Positions 53,827 to 61,586 of a stretch of 64,000 bases of DNA are shown piece after piece. Position 1 is the first letter of the stretch, and each line of letters starts with the position of its first letter. Origin of the DNA: Thauera sp. 2A1 (lineage in GTDB: Bacteria > Pseudomonadota > Gammaproteobacteria > Burkholderiales > Rhodocyclaceae); contig NZ_SSXV01000019.1 in NCBI RefSeq assembly GCF_009469595.2, positions 1 through 64,000 of the forward strand. The letters run 5' to 3'. The position numbers and the translations under genes are program-made. The notes under the pieces are model-generated. The model did not search any database. It was not told where the DNA came from and saw only the letters and a program-made list of their open reading frames with translations.

Positions 53827-54411
53827 ATGAACCGATCCCAACTGCTGCTGGCAGCGATGTTGTCCACCTTCGCGTCGGCTTTGCCCGCTGCCCAGGGAAA
53901 TGCCGAGGCGGCGAAAGGCAAGATCTCGATGTGCATCGGTTGCCACGGCATACCAGGTTATCGGACAAGTTATCCCGAGGTTTACCCCGTGCCGAAGCTT
54001 GGCGGCCAGCACGCGGATTACATCGTCAGCGCGCTCGCCGCCTATCGCAGCGGCGAGCGCAGCCACCCCACCATGCGAGGGATCGCCGGTGGACTGACCG
54101 AACAGGACATGGCCGACCTCGCCGCCTATTACTCGGCAGGCGCGCAGCCGCCGGCAACGCCGCCATCTGCCAACGACAAGGCGCAGGTCTGCGCCGCGTG
54201 CCACGGCGCCGATGGCAACAGCCCGACGCCGGCCTTTCCACGGCTGGCCGGCCAGCAGCGCGATTACATCTTCCAGGCGCTGCAGGACTACAAGGCCGGT
54301 CGTCGCAAGAACCCCATCATGGCGGCGCAGGTCGCGAACCTCGGCAAGGAAGACATGGAGGCGCTGGCCACCTGGTTCTCGACACAGCAGGGGCTGTACG
54401 TCAAGCGCTAG
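53827..54411 (+). CDS. Diheme cytochrome c, c4-like
   Basis: A 194-aa exported cytochrome with a signal peptide (cleavage near ALPAAQG) and two CxxCH motifs, CIGCH (C36-H40) and CAACH (about residue 122), in two similar domains each ending in a DMADLAAYYS or DMEALATWFS helix. This is the cytochrome c4 pattern: a periplasmic electron carrier, possibly to the cbb3 oxidase at the start of the window. The gene ends overlapping the convergent metC-like gene by 4 nt. Confidence 0.93.
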   Translation: MNRSQLLLAAMLSTFASALPAAQGNAEAAKGKISMCIGCHGIPGYRTSYPEVYPVPKLGGQHADYIVSALAAYRSGERSHPTMRGIAGGLTEQDMADLAAYYSAGAQPPATPPSANDKAQVCAACHGADGNSPTPAFPRLAGQQRDYIFQALQDYKAGRRKNPIMAAQVANLGKEDMEALATWFSTQQGLYVKR

Positions 54412-55607
54412 GCGGGCCGCGCGTGCAGACGATCGAATGCCTGCGCGAGATCGGCGATCAGGTCGGACGGCTCCTCCAGTCCGATATGAAACCGCACCGC
54501 CGGGCCGCCGAGGTCCGGCGAGGAGGCCGTGCGCGTGATGCTGCCGTAGGTGGGCAGTGCCAGGCTCTCGAAGCCGCCCCATGACGCGCCGATGCCGAAC
54601 AGGCGCAGCGCATCGATCATTGCATCGACTCGCGCCTCGGCGAATTCAGGCCGGAAGACCACGCCGAACAGGCTGCAGGCGCCACTGAAGTCGCGCTTCC
54701 AGAGCCCATGCCCCGGCGCGTCGGGCAGGGCGGGATGCAGCACCCGCAGAACCTCCTGTCGGGCGGCGAACCAGCGCGCCACTTCAAGGCCGGAGGCCAT
54801 CTGGTGACGCAGCCTGACGTTGAGCGTGCGCAGGCCGCGCAGGGTGAGCCAGCAATCGTCCGGGCTGGCGTACTGGCCATAGAGCAGCGCAGTCTGCCGG
54901 ACCGCGCGCCAGTCCTCGTCGGTGCGCGTGGTGAGGCTGCCCAGCAATACGTCGGCATGGCCGCCGGCATACTTGGTGAGCGCCTGGATGGACACATCCA
55001 CCCCGTGATCGAAGGGCTGGAAGAAGTGCAGCCCCCAGGTGTTGTCCATCAGCACCTTGAGGCCGTGCTGGCGCGCCAGCGCCGCGAGGGCGGGCACGTC
55101 CTGCATTTCGAAGGTGTGCGAGCCCGGGCTCTCGAGATAGAGCACGCGGGTGTTGGGGCGGAGCAGCGGTTCGAGTCCCGCTGGCGTCAGGTCCGGCCGG
55201 TAGTAGCTCACCTCGACCGCCATGCGGCCGGCGAGCACGCTGTCGCAGAAGCTGCGCACCGGTCCATAGACGCTGTCGGGAATCAGGCAGTGGTCGCCGT
55301 GGCCAAGGTAGGCGAGCAGGCCGATGCAGTTGGCGGCGAGGCCCGACGACACGATCTGGCAGCGCGTGCCGCCCTCGATGTCGGCGATCAGGTCCTCGAG
55401 CATGTGGTGGGTCTGATTGCCGTGCAGGCCGTAGCTCAGGTACTGATCGTATCGGTGCTTCCAGCCCTCGCGGCGCGCGGCGGTCGAGGGCACCAGCACG
55501 GTCGAACCCCGATGCAGCGGCGGATTGACGAAGCCGTGCGTGCGAGTGCCGGGGCGGCCGAGGTGGGACAGGCGGGTGGCGAAGTGGTCGTCGTGTTGGT
55601 CGGACAT
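54408..55607 (-). CDS. metC: Cystathionine beta-lyase-like PLP enzyme (MetC type)
   Basis: A 399-aa member of the Cys/Met metabolism PLP family. The PLP lysine lies in QALTKYAGGHADVLLG, after DNTWGLHFFQPFDHGVD; the FGSG-type segment is SSGLAANCIGLLA. The opening ATRLSHLGRPGTRTHGFVNPPLHRGST is typical of cystathionine beta-lyase. It probably cleaves cystathionine to homocysteine; gamma-lyase or sulfhydrylase function cannot be excluded. The ATG at 55607 fits. cysK lies about 400 bp upstream on the same strand, with two structured repeats between. Confidence 0.9.
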   Translation of the reverse strand: MSDQHDDHFATRLSHLGRPGTRTHGFVNPPLHRGSTVLVPSTAARREGWKHRYDQYLSYGLHGNQTHHMLEDLIADIEGGTRCQIVSSGLAANCIGLLAYLGHGDHCLIPDSVYGPVRSFCDSVLAGRMAVEVSYYRPDLTPAGLEPLLRPNTRVLYLESPGSHTFEMQDVPALAALARQHGLKVLMDNTWGLHFFQPFDHGVDVSIQALTKYAGGHADVLLGSLTTRTDEDWRAVRQTALLYGQYASPDDCWLTLRGLRTLNVRLRHQMASGLEVARWFAARQEVLRVLHPALPDAPGHGLWKRDFSGACSLFGVVFRPEFAEARVDAMIDALRLFGIGASWGGFESLALPTYGSITRTASSPDLGGPAVRFHIGLEEPSDLIADLAQAFDRLHARPA

Positions 55608-55659
55608 GGTCGCTGGGTCAAGGTGGCTTGTTCGTAATGATGGCGGCGTGCGAATAACC

Positions 55660-55762
55660 GCCGGGCGCACCGGGCATTCCCTCCAGCGGCTGCGGAACTC
55701 GCCGTCGCTTCGCTCGGCTCAGACAGTCCTCGCCGCATCCGGGAATACGCGGCACGCCCGGC
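55660..55762 (-). repeat. Structured dispersed element, copy B
   Basis: The core (55688-55734) is 45/47 identical to copy A. Arms 55660-55681 and 55741-55762 are inverted repeats over 22 positions with three G-U pairs in the minus-strand sense and one C-C mismatch. Inside lie the 3x3 loop (GGA/GGA), then a T-T and five pairs (GCGGC with GCCGC). It lies upstream of the metC-like gene, in inverted orientation to copy C about 100 bp away. Confidence 0.78.
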
Positions 55763-55863
55763 TTGGCACCGAGGGCTGGCGGGAGATCAAAACCGAAAGA
55801 ACCCTTGCGTCCCTTGCACTGGTGCGGCTTCACGGCACCCATGAGGACATCCGACACTGCCAA

Positions 55864-55963
55864 GCCGGCCGTGTCGGGTGTTCGTGGAGTGGGCGAGGAC
55901 TGTCCGGGCGAACGCAGCGAGCGAGTTCCGCAGCCCACGGAACGAACACCCGGCGCGGCTGGC
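55864..55963 (+). repeat. Structured dispersed element, copy C (inverted to B)
   Basis: On plus the core runs GGCGAGGACTGTCCGGGCGA (55892 on) to GAGTTCCGCAGCC (55935), so it is opposite in orientation to copy B. Arms 55864-55891 and 55936-55963 pair over 22 positions with three G-U wobbles in the plus sense, then the GGA/GGA 3x3 loop, then GTGGGC with GCCCAC. Flanks TGCCAAGCCGG (5') and GGCGGTTA (3') are shared with copy B. Together, 55608-56000 holds no gene: it contains copies B and C and an unremarkable spacer of about 100 bp. Confidence 0.78.
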
Positions 55964-56000
55964 GGTTAGAGGCACGAGTAGCCGGGCACCTGCACCCCAG

Positions 56001-56981
56001 CTAGCTCGTCGCCAGCCCTTTTTCGTCGAAGTAGCCCTCGAACAGGATCGAGCTCAGGTAGCGCTCGCCCGAGTCCGGCAGGATCACGACGATGGTCTTC
56101 CCCGCATTGGCGGGATCCTTCGCCAGCCGCGCAGCAACCGCCGTGGCCGCGCCGCAGGAGATGCCGGCGAGGATGCCTTCCTCGCGCGCGAGGCGGCGTG
56201 CGTATTCCACCGCCTCCTCATTGGTGACCGTCTCGACCTGGTCGATCAGCGACAGATCCAGCACGTCCGGGATGAAGCCCGCGCCCAGGCCCTGGATCTT
56301 GTGCGGTGCCGGCTTGAGCTCCTGGCCGGCGCGCCTCTGCGTGATCACTGGACTGGCGGCAGGCTCCACCGCGACCGAGCAGATCGCCTTGCCTTGGGTC
56401 TTCTTGATGTAGCGCGAAATGCCGGTGATCGTGCCGCCGGTGCCCACGCCCGACACCACGATATCGACCGCCCCATCGGTGTCCTGCCAGATTTCCGGGC
56501 CGGTGGTGGTCTCGTGGATCGCCGGGTTGGCCGGGTTCTTGAACTGCTGCAAAAGCACGTATTTGCCCGGATCGGACGCGACGATCTCCTCGGCCTTCGC
56601 GATCGCGCCGTTCATGCCCTTGGCGCCTTCGGTCAACACCAGCTTGGCGCCATAGGCCACCAGCAGCTTGCGGCGCTCGATGCTCATCGTCTCCGGCATC
56701 GTCAGCGTCAGCGGAATGCCGCGCGCTGCGGCGACGAAGGCCAGGGCGATGCCGGTGTTGCCGCTGGTGGGTTCGACCAGTTCCTTGCCCGGTCCGAGCA
56801 GGCCGCGCTTCTCGGCATCCCAGATCATCGCGGCGCCGATGCGGCACTTTACCGAGTAAGCTGGGTTGCGACCCTCGATTTTCGCCAGCACGGTGGCCTT
56901 GGCACCGTCGATGACCCGGTTCAGCCTCACGAGCGGCGTGCGGCCGATGGAATCCGCGTTGTCTGCGTACCAGTTGGACAT
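56001..56981 (-). CDS. cysK: Cysteine synthase A (O-acetylserine sulfhydrylase)
   Basis: PLP enzyme joining sulfide and O-acetylserine to cysteine. The predicted protein is 326 aa. The PLP Lys is K45 in [11 protein letters not shown], the substrate loop TSGNTG is at 72-77, and the phosphate loop is GVGTGGT. The C-terminal [12 protein letters not shown] and SGERYLSS motifs complete the CysK pattern. The ATG at 56981 opens [13 protein letters not shown]; the frame to 57059 is not supported. It lies upstream of the metC-like gene on the same strand, linked functionally (sulfur amino acids) but separated by about 400 bp of repeats. Confidence 0.96.
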   Translation of the reverse strand: MSNWYADNADSIGRTPLVRLNRVIDGAKATVLAKIEGRNPAYSVKCRIGAAMIWDAEKRGLLGPGKELVEPTSGNTGIALAFVAAARGIPLTLTMPETMSIERRKLLVAYGAKLVLTEGAKGMNGAIAKAEEIVASDPGKYVLLQQFKNPANPAIHETTTGPEIWQDTDGAVDIVVSGVGTGGTITGISRYIKKTQGKAICSVAVEPAASPVITQRRAGQELKPAPHKIQGLGAGFIPDVLDLSLIDQVETVTNEEAVEYARRLAREEGILAGISCGAATAVAARLAKDPANAGKTIVVILPDSGERYLSSILFEGYFDEKGLATS

Positions 56982-57109
56982 GTTCCTTTTCCTCTTCCTT
57001 GCTTGGTCTGTCTGGGGGGGTGCGCGGAGGAGGGCCATGGCTTGCCACGCCCCGAGCACCGACGGCGATCATACCGCCACTTGCAGATTAGCCCAGCTTT
57101 GGAAGCGCT

Positions 57110-57913
57110 TCAGGCGGGCAGGGCGTGCCTTGCGGGCGCAGCGTACGGCTGCGTCTCGGTACCGTCGCAGAAGTACTTCAGCTCGCCCGGTGCGAACGCG
57201 ACCCACTCCTCGCCGGTGGTGAGTGGCTTGGTTGCGATCACCGTCATGCGGTCATCGATCTGATTGCGGCGGGCGAAATCCACGCTCAGGTCGTGATCGA
57301 CGAGGCGCACCGAGCGGAAGGGATAGGCCCGTCGCACATGGTGCAACTGCGTCGAACAGTGCGCGAACAGGCCGCTGCCGTCCGACAGGAGGAAATTGAA
57401 GGGGCCGAAGCAGGCGATCTCCTCGCACAGATCGGCCATGGTGGCGAGCAACGCCGCCGGGGCCGGGCGTGCCGGCCCGCAGCGCCGGCGCAGTTCCTGC
57501 ATCACGTAGCAGAACGCATGCTCGCTGTCGGTGGTGCCGGCCGGTGTGTAACTGCCGTCGAGCGCCAGCGCATGGTTCTTGAGGTCGCCGTTGTGCGCGA
57601 ACACCCAGTTGCGCCCCCACAGCTTGCGGCTGAAAGGGTGACAGTTCGACAGATCGACCGCGCCCTGCGTCGCCTTGCGGATATGCACGATGAGGTTGCG
57701 CGACTTGACCGGCGCACGCCGCAGCTGCTCGGCCAGCGGCGACGAGCAGGACGGGCGGTCGTCGCGCAGCACGCGGCAATCGTCGTCATCGAACCAGGCG
57801 AAACCCCATCCGTCGCGATGTTCGTCCGTCTGTCCGCCGCGGCGCACGAAACCCTCCAGCGAGAACTCGAGGCTCGCGGGCTTGTTGCAGTTCATGCCGA
57901 GCAGTTGGCACAT
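57110..57913 (-). CDS. Class II glutamine amidotransferase (YafJ-like)
   Basis: A 267-aa class II amidotransferase domain protein. The mature nucleophile is Cys2 (MCQLLGMN). Catalytic neighbours HRDGWGFAWF, RKATQGAVDLSNCHPF and VFAHNGDL match the Ntn-hydrolase fold of YafJ/EgtC-like proteins. No synthase domain is attached, so it is not PurF or GlmS; the acceptor substrate is unknown. It is 128 bp upstream of cysK on the same strand. Confidence 0.92.
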   Translation of the reverse strand: MCQLLGMNCNKPASLEFSLEGFVRRGGQTDEHRDGWGFAWFDDDDCRVLRDDRPSCSSPLAEQLRRAPVKSRNLIVHIRKATQGAVDLSNCHPFSRKLWGRNWVFAHNGDLKNHALALDGSYTPAGTTDSEHAFCYVMQELRRRCGPARPAPAALLATMADLCEEIACFGPFNFLLSDGSGLFAHCSTQLHHVRRAYPFRSVRLVDHDLSVDFARRNQIDDRMTVIATKPLTTGEEWVAFAPGELKYFCDGTETQPYAAPARHALPA

Positions 57914-58039
57914 GATGGCGACGGACGATGGTGCAGTGCGGTATGCACATCATCACCTTCACCCGGGCCGCCGACAATGAACTTGTTCCTGTTCTGCGTG
58001 CAAAAACAACAAAACTGTCACAAGCACGCAACAAGGATC

Positions 58040-58471
58040 TCATCCGGCGCCGATGCGCCGCCTCAGGTTGGCGATGTAGGCGGCACCGTCCGGCGGCGTA
58101 CCGTTGCGTTGCGCGTCGAACAGCATCTCGCCGAGCGCTTCGAGCGCATCGTGCATGGCGTCGTGGCGGTCGCCGCGGCGCTGGCAGGCGAGGTCGAAGG
58201 CGGTGCGGATCCCCGGGGGCTGGTCGATCGACAACTGCTCCTCGATCGCCAGGTGCAGCGACAGGTGCAGGAAGGGGTTGATCTGACCGGCTTCGGGTGG
58301 GAAGTCGCGATCGACCGATTCCGGGTCCTCGAGCACCACGTGGTATTCGGGGTGTACGGTCATCACGTTGGCGGCGACCGATTCCATCGGTGTCAGCACT
58401 TTCTTTTCGCGGTACTTGCGCCAGGTCTCGATGAAGAAATTGCGCACCTGGTCGCGGCTCGGGTTGAACAT
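58040..58471 (-). CDS. DUF1841 family protein
   Basis: A 143-aa soluble protein that begins MFNPSRDQVRNFFIETWRKY and continues through ESVAANVMTVHPEYHVVLED to a helical C-terminus with PFLHLSLHLAIEEQL. This pattern is that of DUF1841, found mostly in beta- and gammaproteobacteria, of unknown function. It lies between the amidotransferase and nth on the same strand; no operon evidence beyond orientation (71 bp from nth). Confidence 0.85.
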   Translation of the reverse strand: MFNPSRDQVRNFFIETWRKYREKKVLTPMESVAANVMTVHPEYHVVLEDPESVDRDFPPEAGQINPFLHLSLHLAIEEQLSIDQPPGIRTAFDLACQRRGDRHDAMHDALEALGEMLFDAQRNGTPPDGAAYIANLRRRIGAG

Positions 58472-58542
58472 CTTTGTTTCTCTCGTCGGTTACGGCAGTC
58501 GGGCGCGATGCGCCCGCAGGGGGGACGGCTGACCGCGCGACA

Positions 58543-59184
58543 TCACGCGGTCTTGTCCCGATACAGGCACAGGTCGCGCACGCAGCACTCGCCGCACCTG
58601 GGCTTGCGCGCGGTGCACACGTAGCGCCCGTGCAGGATCAGCCAGTGGTGGGTGTCGAGCAGGAAGTCCTTGGGCACGCGGCGCAGCAGCGCCTTCTCCA
58701 CCTCGACGACGTCCTTGCCCGGCGCCAGCCCGGTGCGGTTGGCGAGGCGAAAGATGTGCGTGTCCACCGCCATCGCCGGCTGGCGAAAGACGGTGTTCAG
58801 CACGACGTTGGCTGTCTTGCGACCGACGCCCGGAAGCGCCTCGAGCGCCTCGCGGTCGGCCGGAACCTCGCCGGCGTGCCGCTCGAGCAGCAGGCGCGAC
58901 AGCGCCACGGTGTTCTTCGCCTTGTTGCGGAACAGGCCGATGGTCTTGATGTGTTCGGCCACGCCGTCCTCGCCCAGCGACACCATCGCTTCGGGCGTGG
59001 GCGCAGCCGCGAAGAGCTTGCGCGTGGCGAGATTCACGCTGCGGTCGGTGGCTTGAGCCGACAGCACGACCGCGACCAGCAACTGGTAGGCCGAGGCGTA
59101 CTCGAGCTCGGTCTTCGGCTCGGGGTTGGCTTCATGCAGGCGGCGGAAGAACTCACGGATCGCCTCGCGCTTCATGCTGGGCAT
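58543..59184 (-). CDS. nth: Endonuclease III
   Basis: DNA glycosylase/AP lyase for oxidised pyrimidines, 213 aa. The helix-hairpin-helix LPGVGRKTANVVLNT holds the catalytic Lys, VDTHIFRLANR the catalytic Asp, and the [4Fe-4S] cluster is CTARKPRCGECCVRDLC (C-x6-C-x2-C-x5-C). It is the last gene of the rnfABCDGE-nth run, as in enterobacteria. The ATG at 59184 lies 2 nt after the rnfE stop; 59175 is an alternative. Confidence 0.96.
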   Translation of the reverse strand: MPSMKREAIREFFRRLHEANPEPKTELEYASAYQLLVAVVLSAQATDRSVNLATRKLFAAAPTPEAMVSLGEDGVAEHIKTIGLFRNKAKNTVALSRLLLERHAGEVPADREALEALPGVGRKTANVVLNTVFRQPAMAVDTHIFRLANRTGLAPGKDVVEVEKALLRRVPKDFLLDTHHWLILHGRYVCTARKPRCGECCVRDLCLYRDKTA

Positions 59185-59186
59185 GA

Positions 59187-59903
59187 TCAGCCGGCGGCGC
59201 CTTCCACGGCACCGCCGGGAGGCGGCTCGAGCGCTGCGGGGGCCTGCGGGTGACGGCGCGCGCTCGCGTCCAGACGGGCCTTGATGGCGTTGTAGGCGGC
59301 GATCAGGCAACCGAGGGCGAAGAAGGCGCCGGGCGGCAGGATCGCCAGCAGGAAGCCGGGATAGTCGTCGCCGAACACGTTCAGCGCCGACGTGCCCGGG
59401 ATGATCATCTCGATGCCCGACAGCAGCGTGCCGCTGCCGAGCAGTTCGCGCACGCCGCCGAGCAGGGCCAGCACCCACACCAGGCCCAGTCCCATCATGA
59501 TGCCGTCCACCGTGGAGGCCACCGGGTCGTTCTTGGCCGCGTAAGCCTCGACTCGCGCGAGGACGATGCAGTTGGTGACGATCAGCGGAATGAAGATGCC
59601 CAGCACCAGGTACAGGCTGTGCAGATAGGCGTTGAACAGCAGGTCGATCACCGTCACCAGCGCGGCGATGATGAGGATGAAGACCGGGATGCGGATCTCG
59701 TAGGGAATGAAGTTGCGCAGGCTGGCAACCACGAGGTTGGACAGCGCCATCGCGACCACTGTCGCGAGCCCGAGGCTGGTGGCGTTGACCATGCTCGTGC
59801 TCACCGCAAGGATGGGGCACAGGCCGAGCAACTGGGCGAGGCCGGTGTTTTGCTTCCACAGGCCGTTGGATGCGATGTCGCGGAACTGCTGTGCGCTGAT
59901 CAT
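59187..59903 (-). CDS. rnfE: Rnf electron-transport complex subunit E
   Basis: Integral membrane subunit of the Rnf complex (ferredoxin:NAD+ oxidoreductase coupled to ion flux). It is 238 aa with about six helices and shows ASNGLWKQNTGLAQLLGLCP and VTNCIVLARVEAYA, conserved in RnfE/NqrD. The C-terminal 25 residues (RRHPQAPAALEPPPGGAVEG) are a Pro/Ala-rich extension. Overlaps rnfG by 4 nt. Confidence 0.95.
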   Translation of the reverse strand: MISAQQFRDIASNGLWKQNTGLAQLLGLCPILAVSTSMVNATSLGLATVVAMALSNLVVASLRNFIPYEIRIPVFILIIAALVTVIDLLFNAYLHSLYLVLGIFIPLIVTNCIVLARVEAYAAKNDPVASTVDGIMMGLGLVWVLALLGGVRELLGSGTLLSGIEMIIPGTSALNVFGDDYPGFLLAILPPGAFFALGCLIAAYNAIKARLDASARRHPQAPAALEPPPGGAVEGAAG

Positions 59904-60577
59904 GGCTGGTTTCCTTGCAGCGTGCTGCCGGCGGCGGCGGAGAAGAGGGCGTCGCGGTTCGCCATCGCGAACGCCACCGTGCGGCCGACGATGCGCGACA
60001 CGGCGCGGGCGCTGATCGTCGCCCCGGAGTGGAAGTCGAACACGCCACCGTCCTTCTTCACCGTCCACCGTTCGGCGGCAACCTGGCTCCATGACACGCC
60101 GGCGAACTGGCTGATCCACGGCGAAGCCTTGTTGCGGTCTTTCGTGGGGTCGATGTAATCACCCAGACCGGGCGTTTCCTTGTGCGACACGACGCGCACG
60201 CCGGACACCGTGCCGTCCGTGCCCACCGCCACCACGATGCTGATGCGACCGGCGTAGCCGTCGGTGGCGGCGGCTTCCAGCACGAGCGCGGCGGGGGCGC
60301 CGGCCCTGCGTGCGCGCCACACGCGTCCGCCATCGTCCAGCCCCAGGGGCGAGGTCGGAGGGAGGTTCGCGACGTCGTCGAGCAGGGCGTTGTCGTAGCT
60401 GCCCGGCGGCAGCACTTCGTCGATCAGGCGCATCTGGGCTTCCTGCAGCGAGGCCTGGATCTTCGGGCGGGTCGCTTCGTAGGCCGAAGCCATCAATGCC
60501 GTGAACACCACGGTGAAGGCGAGCATGATCGCCGCGGTACGCGCCGAGGTGCGAGTGGCGGAGTAGCGCGCGCTCAT
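59900..60577 (-). CDS. rnfG: Rnf electron-transport complex subunit G (covalent FMN)
   Basis: FMN-binding subunit, 225 aa. An N-terminal membrane anchor (about 13-33) precedes the periplasmic FMN domain. The covalent-flavin motif SGAT lies in FDFHSGATISARAV, its Thr carrying FMN through a phosphodiester bond after ApbE action. HKETPGLGDYIDPTKD is another family landmark. Overlaps rnfE and rnfD by 4 nt each. The longer frame to 61309 is an out-of-frame shadow of rnfD. Confidence 0.95.
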   Translation of the reverse strand: MSARYSATRTSARTAAIMLAFTVVFTALMASAYEATRPKIQASLQEAQMRLIDEVLPPGSYDNALLDDVANLPPTSPLGLDDGGRVWRARRAGAPAALVLEAAATDGYAGRISIVVAVGTDGTVSGVRVVSHKETPGLGDYIDPTKDRNKASPWISQFAGVSWSQVAAERWTVKKDGGVFDFHSGATISARAVSRIVGRTVAFAMANRDALFSAAAGSTLQGNQP

Positions 60578-61578
60578 GAGTTTCCTCCACGATGGCCGAA
60601 CACCGGCGGCTGGGTCTTCATGTCGATCAGCGGTACGCAGATGTTCATCAGCAGCACGCCGAAGGCAATTCCATCCGGGTAGGCCCCGAAGCTGCGGATC
60701 AACCAGGCGATGAGGGCGATGCCAGCGGCGAAGATCAGCTTGCCGCGTGGTGTGGTCGCACCCGACACCGGGTCGGTGACGATGAAGAACGCAGCCAGCA
60801 TCGCGCCGCCGCTTGCCAGATGGAACAGCGGCGACGCGTGTTGCGCCGGGTCGATCAGCCAGAACAGGCCCGACACGACGGCCAGCATGGCGATGAACGC
60901 GGCCGGCAGATGCCAGGTGATGACGCGGGTGCCGAGCAGGATCAGCCCGCCGAGCGCATAGCCTGCCGCAACCCATTCCCAGCCCCTGCCGCCCGCGATG
61001 CCGAAGGCGCTGTTGCCGGAAAACACCGTACCGACGCTGGCCCCGCTGCGCATGCCGGTGCGCAGCGCATCGAGTGCCGTTGCCGCGGTGATGCCGTCCG
61101 GCTGGCGGGCGCCGCCGAGGATGAGATCCAGTTGCGCGGCGAAGTCGAGCTGGCCGGCGCCAGGCCACTGCGACATCAGCGCCGGGTAGGCCACGATCAG
61201 CGCGCAGAAGGCCACCATCGCCGGGTTGAACGGGTTCTGGCCGAGGCCGCCGTAGAGGTGTTTCGCCACGCCGATGGAAATGATCACCGCCAGCAGCGTG
61301 ATCCACCACGGCACGATGGGCGGAATGCTCAGCACCACCAGCCAGGCAGTGACGACCGCCGACAGGTCGCCGACGGCGAGAGCCACCGGCCGCTTGCGCA
61401 AGCGCATCACGAGCGCCTCGATGGCGATCGCCGCCACGCTGGCGAGCGCAAGGTTGACGAGGATGCCGGCGCCGAACTGCCAGACGTAGGCGGCAAGGCC
61501 GGGCAGCAGCGCGACCAGCACCGTGCCCATGACGCGCTGCACGCTGGCCGGCTTGCGGATGTAGGGGGAGTGAATCAT
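60574..61578 (-). CDS. rnfD: Rnf electron-transport complex subunit D
   Basis: Membrane subunit of Rnf related to NqrB, 334 aa with about nine helices. Conserved segments are the opening IHSPYIRKPASVQRVMG, GGLGQNPFNPAMVAFC, the putative FMN-bearing GITAATAL and TDPVSGATTPRGKL near the C-terminus. It lies between rnfC (8-nt gap) and rnfG (4-nt overlap). Confidence 0.95.
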   Translation of the reverse strand: MIHSPYIRKPASVQRVMGTVLVALLPGLAAYVWQFGAGILVNLALASVAAIAIEALVMRLRKRPVALAVGDLSAVVTAWLVVLSIPPIVPWWITLLAVIISIGVAKHLYGGLGQNPFNPAMVAFCALIVAYPALMSQWPGAGQLDFAAQLDLILGGARQPDGITAATALDALRTGMRSGASVGTVFSGNSAFGIAGGRGWEWVAAGYALGGLILLGTRVITWHLPAAFIAMLAVVSGLFWLIDPAQHASPLFHLASGGAMLAAFFIVTDPVSGATTPRGKLIFAAGIALIAWLIRSFGAYPDGIAFGVLLMNICVPLIDMKTQPPVFGHRGGNS

Positions 61579-61586
61579 CTTGACGC

